Source: Enterococcus termitis (GTDB lineage: Bacteria; Bacillota; Bacilli; Lactobacillales; Enterococcaceae). Taken from it: 64,000 bases of DNA. The translations under genes and the position numbers were made by a program. The notes beneath the pieces are model-generated. The model had not been told where the DNA came from, did no database searches, and saw nothing but the letters and a program-made list of their open reading frames with translations. Within the stretch, counting starts at the first letter, position 1. Every line of letters starts with the position of its first letter. This document shows positions 1-8,443 of this stretch, in pieces. The stretch covers positions 55,036-119,035 of the forward strand of contig NZ_MIJY01000003.1 of assembly GCF_001730305.1 (NCBI RefSeq), read 5' to 3'.

Positions 1-315
1 AAGTAGAACGGTTGTAAAAATAGGTCCTTTATGGAATTCAAAACTTTGAGAGACTGTGTTAAAAATAGACACACCTAAAATATCGTTAGGTAAAAGATCA
101 GGCGTGAATTGGATTCGATTGAATTCTCCGTGTGTCGCTTTGGCTAAGGTTTTTATCATCGTTGTTTTCCCAACGCCAGGGATATCTTCTAGTAAAACAT
201 GTCCACCAGCCAAAAAAGCTGTTACGGTCATTTGAAGGACCTCTCGTTTACCTAAAATGACCTTTTCCATTTCATTGATTAATAATGTGATTTTTTCATA
301 AGCTGATTCGAGCAT
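1..315 (-). CDS. MoxR-family AAA+ ATPase, N-terminal part (cut by window edge)
   Basis: The reverse strand encodes 105 residues starting MLESAYEKITLLINEMEKVILGKREV and running into the window edge. A Walker A motif is visible (GGHVLLEDIPGVGKTT), followed by the MoxR hallmark FNRIQFTPDLLPNDILG. MoxR ATPases act as chaperones that help mature or activate partner proteins, usually VWA-domain or transglutaminase-like proteins encoded next door; those partners would lie outside the window to the left. The start ATG is preceded by AGGAGG at a normal distance. The family call is secure; the specific role is unknown. Confidence 0.9.
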   Translation of the reverse strand, partial: MLESAYEKITLLINEMEKVILGKREVLQMTVTAFLAGGHVLLEDIPGVGKTTMIKTLAKATHGEFNRIQFTPDLLPNDILGVSIFNTVSQSFEFHKGPIFTTVLL

Positions 316-529
316 TCGGGCTTTCGCCTCCTATCTATATTTTTAGAATGATTATATTTGACTGAATAGGTTTCTTTTATTGTATAGTTAACCATACGTC
401 AGTTCAAGTTCCCTAAGTATTTCTTAAGAAAGCGCTTGTTTTTTTACTACTCTTAGTGAGCATAAAAGTGTTAAAGCTGCATGAATGTGTTCATACTGGA
501 AGAGAGAAACTCAAAGGAGGGAATAACTA

Positions 530-1594
530 ATGACCAATACTGATTTCATTAAGGCAGTTGGTTTTTACGAAGGATTACCACTTGAAGAACAGGCAAGTTT
601 TGTAGATGCCTATAGTACAGTACCAAATCTTGAACCACGAGATATTTTAGTGAAAGTCAAAGCAGTTTCTATCAATCCGGTGGATACAAAATTAAGGCAA
701 ACAGCAAAGAAAAAAGCTGAGTTGACCGTCCTCGGATTTGATGGTGTGGGAGAAGTTGTTGCTATTGGGGAAAACGTTGAAAAATTCTCAGTTGGAGATC
801 GTGTTTTTTACGCAGGTACAACTAAACGTGCTGGTAGTAACCAAGAGTATCAGCGAGTAGATGAGCGAATCGTCGCGCTTGCCCCTAAAGGTTTAAGTGA
901 TGAAGCTGCCGCCGCGCTACCGCTGACTGCATTAACGGCGTATGAATTACTATTTGAGAAATTTGCTCTCCTGCCAAAAGAGAATGCGAATCGGGGGAAA
1001 ACGATTTTAGTGATCAATGCTGCTGGAGGTGTGGGTTCGATTTTAACCCAACTGGCAAAGTGGGCTGGTTTAACTGTATACGGAACGGCCAGTCTAGCTA
1101 AATTTAACTGGCTTGAAGAACACGGCGTGGATCATTCGATCGATTATCATCAAGATATCAAAGAAGCATTAGCCAAAATAGGCGTTACTAGTGTTGACTA
1201 CAGTGCAGTTTTATTTGATGTTCGCCCGTATTTTGATTTATTAGTAGAATTGCTCGCTCCTTTTGGACATCTGGGAACGATCGTTGGGCTGGATTCGCCG
1301 ATAGATATCGCTTGTTTAAAGGATAAATCGATTAGTTTCGATTGGGAGTATATGTTTGCTAAAACGGATTATGCGTATCGGCTTGAATCACAAGGAGAAA
1401 TACTAGCTTTGGTTGCTAAATTGATGGATCAAGGAAAATTAACAAGTACGCTTTCGAAATCTTATAAAGAGGGGATCAATGCGGTTAGTTTAAAGCAAGC
1501 AACAGCGGAGGTAGAATCAGGTCACATGCAAGGCAAAGTTGTGGTCAGCGGTCCATTTAATGGTAGTATTCAAGCGTCTTCTATGGGAAAATGA
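530..1594 (+). CDS. Zinc-type alcohol dehydrogenase family / quinone oxidoreductase-like protein
   Basis: A 354-residue cytosolic protein of the medium-chain dehydrogenase/reductase superfamily, of normal length. The N-terminal GroES-like fold carries the quinone-reductase signature GFDGVGEVVAIGENV (about residues 64-78), and the nucleotide-binding Rossmann loop is AAGGVGSILTQLAKWAG (about 163-179). The Cys/His set of true zinc alcohol dehydrogenases is not evident, which favours an NAD(P)H-dependent quinone or enone reductase. AAAGGAGGG lies 9 bases before the ATG. The next gene starts within 24 bases, so they are probably co-transcribed. The substrate cannot be told from sequence. Confidence 0.88.
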   Translation: MTNTDFIKAVGFYEGLPLEEQASFVDAYSTVPNLEPRDILVKVKAVSINPVDTKLRQTAKKKAELTVLGFDGVGEVVAIGENVEKFSVGDRVFYAGTTKRAGSNQEYQRVDERIVALAPKGLSDEAAAALPLTALTAYELLFEKFALLPKENANRGKTILVINAAGGVGSILTQLAKWAGLTVYGTASLAKFNWLEEHGVDHSIDYHQDIKEALAKIGVTSVDYSAVLFDVRPYFDLLVELLAPFGHLGTIVGLDSPIDIACLKDKSISFDWEYMFAKTDYAYRLESQGEILALVAKLMDQGKLTSTLSKSYKEGINAVSLKQATAEVESGHMQGKVVVSGPFNGSIQASSMGK

Positions 1595-1617
1595 AAGGAA
1601 CTAGAGGGGGCGTTTTG

Positions 1618-2112
1618 ATGAGTAGACTATATATTAAACAAAAAGTATTTAGTTTTGGCGGTCATTTTACTGTAAAAGACGAAAACGAACAGGATAAGTA
1701 CATTGTTGAAGGCAGCTTTCTTTCGATTCCCAAAGTATTTACGATAAAAGATTTGAATGATCAGGTCATTGGTACGATTACGAAGAAGGTATTTAGCTGG
1801 TTGCCTAAATTTTTTGTGGCTGTGGATGGCAAAGAGGAACTGATTATTGAAAAACAACTCACTTTTTTTAAAGCAAAATATCAAATAGATTCGGAAGATT
1901 TAACTATTCAAGGCGATTGGTGGGATAAGCAGTTTACTATTTTACGCAGAGGTAAGGTTGTTGCTGCGATCAATGAAAAATGGTTTACTTGGGGAGATAC
2001 ATTCGAGGTAGAAGTTTACGATGAGACTTTGGAACACTTGGTCATTTCTGTCGTTATAGCGATTGATTTTGTAAAACAAGAAGAAGCTGCCTCGGCCTCA
2101 AGCTCATCCTAA
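1618..2112 (+). CDS. LURP-one-related (DUF567/YxjI-like) protein
   Basis: A 164-residue protein starting MSRLYIKQKVFSFGGHFTVKDE. The beta-rich pattern of short strands with K-V-F, G-x-F and W-F-T-W motifs matches the LURP-one/YxjI family, which has a tubby-like beta barrel; its function in bacteria is not settled. I chose the ATG at 1618, preceded by AGAGGGGG, over an in-frame ATG at 1591 that overlaps the previous gene and has no ribosome site. The C-terminus is a short Ser/Ala tail. It probably shares a transcript with the upstream oxidoreductase. Confidence 0.8.
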   Translation: MSRLYIKQKVFSFGGHFTVKDENEQDKYIVEGSFLSIPKVFTIKDLNDQVIGTITKKVFSWLPKFFVAVDGKEELIIEKQLTFFKAKYQIDSEDLTIQGDWWDKQFTILRRGKVVAAINEKWFTWGDTFEVEVYDETLEHLVISVVIAIDFVKQEEAASASSSS

Positions 2113-2120
2113 GAATAAAA

Positions 2121-2158
2121 AAAGAAAGATCGGCTTTAGAAGTAGTCGGTCTTTCTTT
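2121..2158. terminator. Bidirectional intrinsic terminator
   Basis: Arms AAAGAAAGATCG and CGGTCTTTCTTT pair over 12 bases, with A-rich and T-rich flanks on both sides. It lies between the convergent LURP-one gene and the MucBP surface-protein gene and can serve both. Confidence 0.8.
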
Positions 2159-2171
2159 GTTCTTTAAAAAA

Positions 2172-4139
2172 TTATTTTCTATGTTGTTTTGCTTTTTTGA
2201 AGCTAAAGAAAGAATAGGCACTTATCAATAGAGCGAAACCTAACCATAACCAAGAGGCATTTGTTTTTTCACCTGTAGCTGGAAAAATGGTGGTGGTTGT
2301 CTTTTTTTGACTTTCTTTAGTCTTGGTGCTGTTTGTTGTTGGAGTAACAGTTGTCTTCACAGGCTTCTTTTCTCTTGTCTTACTAGGTTCTTTTGGATCA
2401 GAAGGTTTGGCTGGAGTGATTTCTTCTACTTTGCCTTCTGTTTTAGCATACACATAAGTCAGAACTTGATCTTCTTTGCTAAAAATCCCGCGCTCATTTC
2501 CTCTGATTTCTTTAAAGGTAAATCCTTCAATAGATGGTTTTTTTACAGTAAATGCTTCGCCGACCTTACCTGAAAGTATGGCTGGATCTTTTATTGTGTT
2601 ATTATCAGTATCAACATAGTGAACAAGAACACGTCCTTTTTCTTTTATAATAGTATCTTCTATTTTTTCATAGATAAAGATTATTTCTTGTTCTTGATCA
2701 GAAAAAACACCAGAGGTATTTCCGATGGTTTCCACCAAATCATACTTAGGAATTGTCTGGATTGGTACATCGAATGTTTCGCTGACTAAACCATTAAGGG
2801 TTTGGCTCGGCAGTAATTCATTGCCGTCAGTATCTCGATAATGGATCGTTACTGGCTGACCATCTTCAAGCACATTAAATTGATGAAGATAGGTTCCTGC
2901 TGAGATTGCATAAAAACCAAAACCGTCAGGCGTAGCATAAGAACCGACAGGATTATTTAAACGAGCGTTGTATTCAAAACTGTTAATGCTTCTAAATTCA
3001 TCAGCAGTCACATTTAAAATAGTAATTCCCTGATCATCGATTTGTAATCGATCCGCGGGTAATTGTGTACCGTTAAAGTCTAAATAGGTATTGCTGGAAG
3101 TCGGTGAGGTTGTAAACGGTGGAATATAGCCATCAAAATTAGTCATTCGATTTGGCATCATCGAAAATGGTAAAAATAGGGTTTGCTTTTCGCTATCATA
3201 ATCCAAAGACGAACGTCCTATCGCTGTTGGTAAATCATTTCTCCCAGTATTTTGACCAAAAGCCGCTAAGTCATTTAGAGCAGGAAAGTCCTTGATAACA
3301 GTAAAATCAGTAATTCCGCAAAATTGAACTGAAAGTGAACGTAAATTAGGTAACACTTTTAGTGGCTCGATGGTTGTGATCAGCATATTTGAATCTAGGT
3401 ATATTCTTGTCAAACCTGACATTTGAGCAATCTTGGGTAAGATAGCATCATCGATACTTGTTGAGCCTAAAGAAAGATTAGTGATTCCTGGACTATTACG
3501 TAAATCAGGGAAGTTAGTGCTAGTTAAGCTTTTAGTTTGAAGCGTCACAAAAGTTAGGGCAGTCAATTTTTCTAGCGGGCTGAAATCTGTAATAGCATTA
3601 TCTGTATTCATATAGATGGTTCTTAAATTTACGGCAGTTTCTAAACCAGAAAGACTACTGATTTGAGCTGAATATAAGTAAAGATCTGTTAGATTTTCCA
3701 TATCCGTTGTTGTTAATTCACTGTCGGTCGGTAATCCTAAGGTCTTTAATATTTCCTGTTTTAATGCAGGATCAGGTATTACTACTAAATCGTTGCTGAA
3801 TGTTGCTGGTGTCTCAGGTATTGTTTCAGTTGTCGTCTCTGCTATAGGTTCTGAGCTAGTCAGTGAAGCTGGAGGTTCTTCAACAGTTGTAGAAGTTGTT
3901 TCAGTGGATGCATCGATGCTTGACGTTTCTGTCGCAGCTGAAGATGACATCTTAGTGAAATCATTGGCCATATCTTCACTTTCTTGTGTTTGACTATTAG
4001 CAGTTGGCTCAGTATCTGCTGAAAATTCTTCAGCAAAAACAAGTGAAGGGCTTAGTAGTGTTGGTGTCAGAAGAGACAGAAGTAATAACTTGTGTATATT
4101 TTTTCTTGTGTGAATTGTTCTTGAGTTGGTTCTTTTCAT
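2172..4139 (-). CDS. Cell-wall-anchored LRR/MucBP surface protein (FPxTG)
   Basis: A 655-residue exported protein. Residues about 1-36 form a signal peptide ending SPSLVFA-EE. A Ser/Thr/Glu-rich spacer follows (about 37-120), then an internalin-like leucine-rich-repeat block (about 140-290, e.g. NLTDLYLYSAQISSLSGLE), two MucBP domains (VTIHYRDTDGNELLPS and VLVHYVDTDNNTIKDP), a Lys/Thr-rich wall spacer, and a sorting signal IFPATGEKTN with a hydrophobic segment and basic tail. The sortase motif is FPATG rather than LPxTG, a variant common in enterococci. This architecture suggests an adhesin for mucin-type or other host glycoproteins, but the ligand is not known. CCGGAGG precedes the ATG. It is a single-gene unit convergent with its left neighbour. 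Confidence 0.92.
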   Translation of the reverse strand: MKRTNSRTIHTRKNIHKLLLLSLLTPTLLSPSLVFAEEFSADTEPTANSQTQESEDMANDFTKMSSSAATETSSIDASTETTSTTVEEPPASLTSSEPIAETTTETIPETPATFSNDLVVIPDPALKQEILKTLGLPTDSELTTTDMENLTDLYLYSAQISSLSGLETAVNLRTIYMNTDNAITDFSPLEKLTALTFVTLQTKSLTSTNFPDLRNSPGITNLSLGSTSIDDAILPKIAQMSGLTRIYLDSNMLITTIEPLKVLPNLRSLSVQFCGITDFTVIKDFPALNDLAAFGQNTGRNDLPTAIGRSSLDYDSEKQTLFLPFSMMPNRMTNFDGYIPPFTTSPTSSNTYLDFNGTQLPADRLQIDDQGITILNVTADEFRSINSFEYNARLNNPVGSYATPDGFGFYAISAGTYLHQFNVLEDGQPVTIHYRDTDGNELLPSQTLNGLVSETFDVPIQTIPKYDLVETIGNTSGVFSDQEQEIIFIYEKIEDTIIKEKGRVLVHYVDTDNNTIKDPAILSGKVGEAFTVKKPSIEGFTFKEIRGNERGIFSKEDQVLTYVYAKTEGKVEEITPAKPSDPKEPSKTREKKPVKTTVTPTTNSTKTKESQKKTTTTIFPATGEKTNASWLWLGFALLISAYSFFSFKKAKQHRK

Positions 4140-4326
4140 ATGTATTTCCTCCGGTATTCATGATAAAGTATGTGTGAATGAAAAAAAATCATCAAATCAT
4201 TTTATCATAATTTTATATAAAAGTTATCGTTTTATTTTAATAAATATGTTTTTTTAATAAAAAAAGAAATAAAACGATTGTCTTTTTGAAATTGTTATTC
4301 GTTACTTTTAAATAAAGGAGCTTATT

Positions 4327-5481
4327 ATGTCATTAAAACAAAAAATCATAGCGGAAAGTAAACGTTTAGGGATCGATAAAATCGGTTTTGCTTCTGCGGA
4401 ACCTTTTTATGAGTTGGAAGCCTCATTAAATGAGCAGAGGGAAAAAGGATTTAACTCTGGATTTGAGCATCAAGTGATTGAAGAGCGGATTTATCCAGAA
4501 AAGACATTTGAGAATCCTAAAACAATTATTTCGATCGCTTTAGCGTATCCAACAAAAATTAGTGAAAAAGTACCAAGAGATGAAAAACGAGGCATGTTTG
4601 CCAGAGCTTCTTGGGGAATCGATTATCATGATGTACTGAAAGATCGTTTAGCTAAATTGATCGATTTTATTCAGTCTCAGGCAAAAAGCTTGGAAGAAGC
4701 CGAAGCTTGGCGATTCGCGCCTCAAGTGGATACAGGAGAACTTGTTGATGTAGCGGTAGCGCAAAGAGCTGGGCTAGGTTTTATTGGTCGAAATGGGTTA
4801 TTGATCACGGAAGAATTTGGTTCCTTTGTTTATTTAGGTGAAATTGTGACGAATATTGACTTTGAAGTGGACGAGCCAGTACCATTTGGTTGCGGTGATT
4901 GTACTAGATGTGTGACAGCTTGCCCGACGCAGGCTCTTTTGGGGAACGGCAGTATGAATGCGAAGAAATGTTTGTCGTACCAAACGCAGACAAAAGAGAT
5001 GATGCCGGAAGAATACCGAAAAAAAATGCATAATGTCATTTATGGCTGCGATATTTGTCAGCTTGTTTGTCCTTACAATAGAGGAAAAGATTTTCACTTT
5101 CATGAAGAAATGGAACCCGAAGTTGACACTGTTTATCCTAAATTAAAACCAATGCTTCACTTGTCCAATAAAGAATTCAAAGAGCAATTTGGTCATCTGT
5201 CAGGTTCTTGGCGTGGTAAAAAGCCATTGCAGCGAAATGCACTGATTGCTTTGGCTAATCTAGGCGACCGAAGTGCACTGCCTGAAATTTTCGCCTGTGC
5301 CAAAGAAGATGTGCGACCAGTGATTCGAGCAACTGCGGCTTGGGCCATCGGAAAATTGGGGAATAAAGAGGCAGAAAAGTGGTTATCTGTTTTACATGAG
5401 TTATTGGAAAAAGAGAAGGATGAGGAAGTAATCAATGAAATAGAAAAGGCAATCAAGCGTTTAGAGACCAAAATACAGTAG
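4327..5481 (+). CDS. queG: Epoxyqueuosine reductase QueG
   Basis: A 384-residue enzyme that reduces epoxyqueuosine to queuosine in tRNA, the last step of queuosine synthesis, using cobalamin and two [4Fe-4S] clusters. The ferredoxin-like cluster ligands are visible as [12 protein letters not shown] and [11 protein letters not shown]. The N-terminal half has the family motif [10 protein letters not shown], and the C-terminus carries HEAT-like helical repeats ([17 protein letters not shown]..., [16 protein letters not shown]). Length and domain order are normal. AAAGGAG lies before the ATG. It appears to be monocistronic. Confidence 0.95.
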   Translation: MSLKQKIIAESKRLGIDKIGFASAEPFYELEASLNEQREKGFNSGFEHQVIEERIYPEKTFENPKTIISIALAYPTKISEKVPRDEKRGMFARASWGIDYHDVLKDRLAKLIDFIQSQAKSLEEAEAWRFAPQVDTGELVDVAVAQRAGLGFIGRNGLLITEEFGSFVYLGEIVTNIDFEVDEPVPFGCGDCTRCVTACPTQALLGNGSMNAKKCLSYQTQTKEMMPEEYRKKMHNVIYGCDICQLVCPYNRGKDFHFHEEMEPEVDTVYPKLKPMLHLSNKEFKEQFGHLSGSWRGKKPLQRNALIALANLGDRSALPEIFACAKEDVRPVIRATAAWAIGKLGNKEAEKWLSVLHELLEKEKDEEVINEIEKAIKRLETKIQ

Positions 5482-5524
5482 CTGGAGTCAGTCTGAATGT
5501 TCGATCATAACTATAGTGAACAAG

Positions 5525-5842
5525 AGAAGAGTCTGGGACATAACTCTATGAGTCACAATCTAGTCACTTAGAATCCGAATAAACGGCGGAAGCAGAAACA
5601 ACCCCTTCGGAAATAAGCTGAAATTGCTGTAAAACACAACGAGTACCGAGTTGATGCTTTCTCGTCAAAGACTCGTCGCAGATAGACATTGTTGCACAGT
5701 ACCTACTTGGTCACAAAAATTTGAAGAGCACCAGGTAGGTACCAATTATCATCAGCTCGTAAACTCACTGTGATGCTTGGCAATTTTCGTGAATTTCTTC
5801 TTATTTCTCGGGGTTAAACGTTTCTATCCCAGCCTCTTCTTT
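5525..5842. repeat. Intergenic repeat element, copy 1 (about 318 bp)
   Basis: This non-coding block has imperfect terminal inverted repeats: AGAAGAGTCTGGGACA at the left end and TATCCCAGCCTCTTCT at the right. Its central part, about 5588-5712, is nearly identical in reverse complement to about 14952-15077. It also contains a hairpin, GTACCTACTTGGT (5699-5711) pairing with ACCAGGTAGGTAC (5730-5742). The terminal repeats and the duplication suggest a small non-autonomous element or a repetitive processing/termination element of enterococcal intergenic regions. No protein is encoded. Confidence 0.7.
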
Positions 5843-5969
5843 TTAGCTTCAATAACTAGTGCACGCATCAGCTTTTTCACAATTTTCCTAAATTTTTATT
5901 ATATTTTTTATAGAATAAGGGTATACTTAAACTATAAATGAGCATAAGAATAAAAGAATTGAGAGAAAT

Positions 5970-6097
5970 GAAAAGAAGTTGCCGTTGCGTTGAACAAGAG
6001 TTATTTTGATCACAATTAAGTCTGATCAAATGTTCAGCGGGTAGCAAAAGACGCTTTGCTAAACCTTTTAAGCTGTCATCTTCAACGCGCTCTTTTC
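5970..6097 (+). ncRNA. Structured 5' leader (candidate cis-regulatory RNA)
   Basis: A closing helix brings the ends together: GAAAAGA (5970-5976) with TCTTTTC (6091-6097), and GCGTTGAA (5987-5994) with TTCAACGC (6081-6088). Two perfect internal hairpins follow: TTTGATCA/TGATCAAA (6005-6012/6023-6030) and AGCAAA/TTTGCT (6043-6048/6055-6060). It therefore folds as a multibranched domain ending just before the ribosome site GGAGG (6108-6112) of the next gene. I do not recognise it as a known riboswitch. No T-tract follows, so control at initiation or RNA stability is more likely than termination. Confidence 0.5.
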
Positions 6098-6119
6098 TAA
6101 AAATAAAGGAGGAATTATA

Positions 6120-6455
6120 ATGACTAAACAAGACAATGATGTAAAAAGAAGCTACCCAGAAGGTGATGTTCCTAAAGTGACAAAGATTGAAAACGCTTCA
6201 AATATATTGGTGATAGAATTTGATAATGGTGAAACACGTTATCTTAAATCTCACTATGCAAAAGATTTAGTGGATGCCTATTCTCCTACTAAAGGAAAAG
6301 GCAAGCGTTCGCTACTGATGGCTTTTGGCAGTAGTAATTGGATTGGAACTGAAATTGAAATTACTGAAGAAGGCAGTGTCATTTTAAACGGAAAAGATGT
6401 CTATTCGCCAGAAGAATTGTGGTATGATAGCAAATCGCATATTTCAGAACTTTAA
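6120..6455 (+). CDS. Small DUF2442-like protein
   Basis: A 111-residue soluble protein. The segment ILVIEFDNGETRYLKSHYAKDL (about 32-53) and the C-terminal WIGTEIEITEEGSVILNGKDVYSPEELW resemble the DUF2442 pattern, in which a strand pair is followed by G-x-D-x-x-P-E-x-L. The function is unknown. A strong AAAGGAGG lies 7 bases before the ATG, and the structured leader at 5970-6097 ends just upstream, so expression may be controlled by that RNA. It is followed by a perfect terminator and transcribed alone. Confidence 0.6.
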   Translation: MTKQDNDVKRSYPEGDVPKVTKIENASNILVIEFDNGETRYLKSHYAKDLVDAYSPTKGKGKRSLLMAFGSSNWIGTEIEITEEGSVILNGKDVYSPEELWYDSKSHISEL

Positions 6456-6576
6456 AACGAATAGCGTTTGACACAAAGAGAGTACAGCTGTTTCTGGATG
6501 TATAATAGTCAAAAGTAAAATGAAACGAACAAGAGTAGTTGAATTACATTGCGATGAGTTGATTTCAATAAACAAG

Positions 6577-6615
6577 GGAGCCTATCAAAACGAAAGATCC
6601 GTTTTGATAGGCTCC
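6577..6615. terminator. Bidirectional terminator between convergent genes
   Basis: A perfect 16-bp inverted repeat, GGAGCCTATCAAAACG and its complement (6577-6592/6600-6615), with a 7-base loop. It lies between the DUF2442-like gene and the 3' end of the ABC exporter operon. The T-tracts on both sides are short. Confidence 0.85.
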
Positions 6616-6664
6616 TTAAAACCAAGTAGAATATGCGCTGTATCGTTTATACCGACGTCTAATC

Positions 6665-8443
6665 TTACGTTTCTTGAAACTGGCTATTATACAAAGAAGC
6701 GTACAATGAAGGTTTTGCTAGCAGTTCTAAGTGATTCCCTTTTTCCACAATATTCCCGTCTTTCATAACTAAAATCAAATCGGCATTTTCGATCGTAGAC
6801 AGACGGTGAGCAATCACAAAGCTTGTTCGGTTGTTGGTAACTTCATCCATCGCTTTTTGAATATGTGCCTCTGTTCTAGTATCTACACTAGAAGTCGCTT
6901 CGTCTAAAATAACGACTGGCGGGTTGGCTAAAATAATTCTGGCAATCGTCAACAGCTGTTGCTGTCCTTGAGACAACGAACCATTTTCACTAGAGATGAC
7001 CGAATCATAACCATTTGGTAAAGTCCGAATAAAGTGATCACATTGAGCAATTTTAGCTGCTTCAATGATTTCTTCTCGTGTCGCATCCATTCGCCCATAG
7101 GCAATATTTTCTGCAATCGTCCCTTCGAATAGCCAAGTATTCTGTAAAACCATTCCAAACATTTCACGTAGATTATTTCTTGAAAGATCTGTAATATCTA
7201 TGCCGTCAAAAGTGATACGACCACCATTTAACTCATAAAAACGCATCAATAAGTTTACCAGCGTCGTTTTACCAGCGCCAGTTGGACCAACGATTGCCAC
7301 CATTTGTTTCGGTTTAACAGTAAAATCGACTTGTCTCATCAACATTTTTTCTTCTGAATAACCAAACTGAACCTTTTCAAAAGCAATTGCCCCTCTTGGT
7401 TGAGCGATAAGCTGTAGATCTGTCTTTTCTGGAACGTCCTCTTCAGCATCTAAAATCTCGAAGATACGATCGACTGCTGCTAAGGCTGCTTGAATCGAAT
7501 TAATAACATAAGAAGCCGTTGAAATCGGTTCAGAAACCTGATTGATATACTGTAAATAAGCTTGAAGCAGCCCAATCGTGATCCCGCCCTGCAAGACTAA
7601 AAACGCTCCAATGATCGCACTAACGATAAATGCTAATTGGTTGACCAAACGGATGGCTGGATAAATCGCAAAATTCATAAATTGAGCACTTAAAAATGCG
7701 TTGTAATGTTTTTGATTCGTTTCTGAAATAACCTTTTTTGCATGATCTTGTTGATTGAAGGCCTTCGTCACTAAATTCCCAGATAGAAATTCTTCTGTTT
7801 TATTATTTAAGATTCCAAGTTCCGCCTGACTTACTTCGGCAAGTTGTTTGTTTTTATTGGCAATTTTACCAGTTAAATAGGAACTTCCAGCAATCAATAA
7901 AACGACGATCAAGGTCAGTTTTACATCGATGTAAAACAACATGATTCCAGCAAAAACAATCGTTGAAATTGACGTAAAGAATTGATTGATCCCTGTTAAG
8001 AAAACCTGTGATAATTGGTTTAAACTAGTGGTTGTCCGACTTAAAATATCACCTACTTGATGTTGATCAAAAAAGGCCATCGGTAATGCTTTGAACTTTT
8101 TCGTGACTTCTTTTCTGACTCTTAATGTGATTCGTTCACTTAAAGAAGCCATCACTCGTTCTTGAATATAGGACATCAAACTACTGATGATCGAAAATAC
8201 AATGAGGATCAAAACTGGTCCCATTAAAGCGTCTTGAATCATAGAAAAGCGGATGTGACCGATCCCATGAGTGCTGATCAGTGTCAGTAAGTCATCAATG
8301 GCGATCCCCATGATAAACGGCATAGCAATAACTAAGGCATTACCGATTAAACTAGATAAAATCAAGCCAAAAAATATTGGGCGTTCAGGTCGAATCAACT
8401 GAAAGAATCGTTTTAAGGTTTGTTTATTTAATTTTTCCATCAT
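6665..8443 (-). CDS. Heterodimeric ABC multidrug exporter, subunit with consensus ATPase motifs
   Basis: A 592-residue half-transporter: six-helix exporter transmembrane domain (about 1-310), then a nucleotide-binding domain. Motifs are Walker A GPTGAGKTT, signature LSQGQQQL, Walker B VVILDEATSSVD with the catalytic Glu present, and H-loop IAHRLS. The LSQGQ signature with intact Glu and His is typical of the catalytic partner in LmrCD/BmrCD/EfrAB-type heterodimers. It overlaps the upstream partner gene by 4 bases, so the two are translationally coupled. With a divergent MerR regulator the set resembles the chlorhexidine-inducible EfrEF/ChlR locus of E. faecalis; that assignment rests on architecture only, and EfrAB is the alternative. 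Confidence 0.9.
   Translation of the reverse strand: MMEKLNKQTLKRFFQLIRPERPIFFGLILSSLIGNALVIAMPFIMGIAIDDLLTLISTHGIGHIRFSMIQDALMGPVLILIVFSIISSLMSYIQERVMASLSERITLRVRKEVTKKFKALPMAFFDQHQVGDILSRTTTSLNQLSQVFLTGINQFFTSISTIVFAGIMLFYIDVKLTLIVVLLIAGSSYLTGKIANKNKQLAEVSQAELGILNNKTEEFLSGNLVTKAFNQQDHAKKVISETNQKHYNAFLSAQFMNFAIYPAIRLVNQLAFIVSAIIGAFLVLQGGITIGLLQAYLQYINQVSEPISTASYVINSIQAALAAVDRIFEILDAEEDVPEKTDLQLIAQPRGAIAFEKVQFGYSEEKMLMRQVDFTVKPKQMVAIVGPTGAGKTTLVNLLMRFYELNGGRITFDGIDITDLSRNNLREMFGMVLQNTWLFEGTIAENIAYGRMDATREEIIEAAKIAQCDHFIRTLPNGYDSVISSENGSLSQGQQQLLTIARIILANPPVVILDEATSSVDTRTEAHIQKAMDEVTNNRTSFVIAHRLSTIENADLILVMKDGNIVEKGNHLELLAKPSLYASLYNSQFQET

Noticed and set aside
420..440. cre site before the oxidoreductase gene (AGAAAGCGCTTGTT)
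   Set aside because: The core fits but three of the last bases depart from the consensus; too weak to report as a feature.
6520..6768. 82-codon plus-strand ORF after the DUF2442-like gene
   Set aside because: It runs through a perfect terminator hairpin and into the antisense of the exporter gene, and has no ribosome site or family match.
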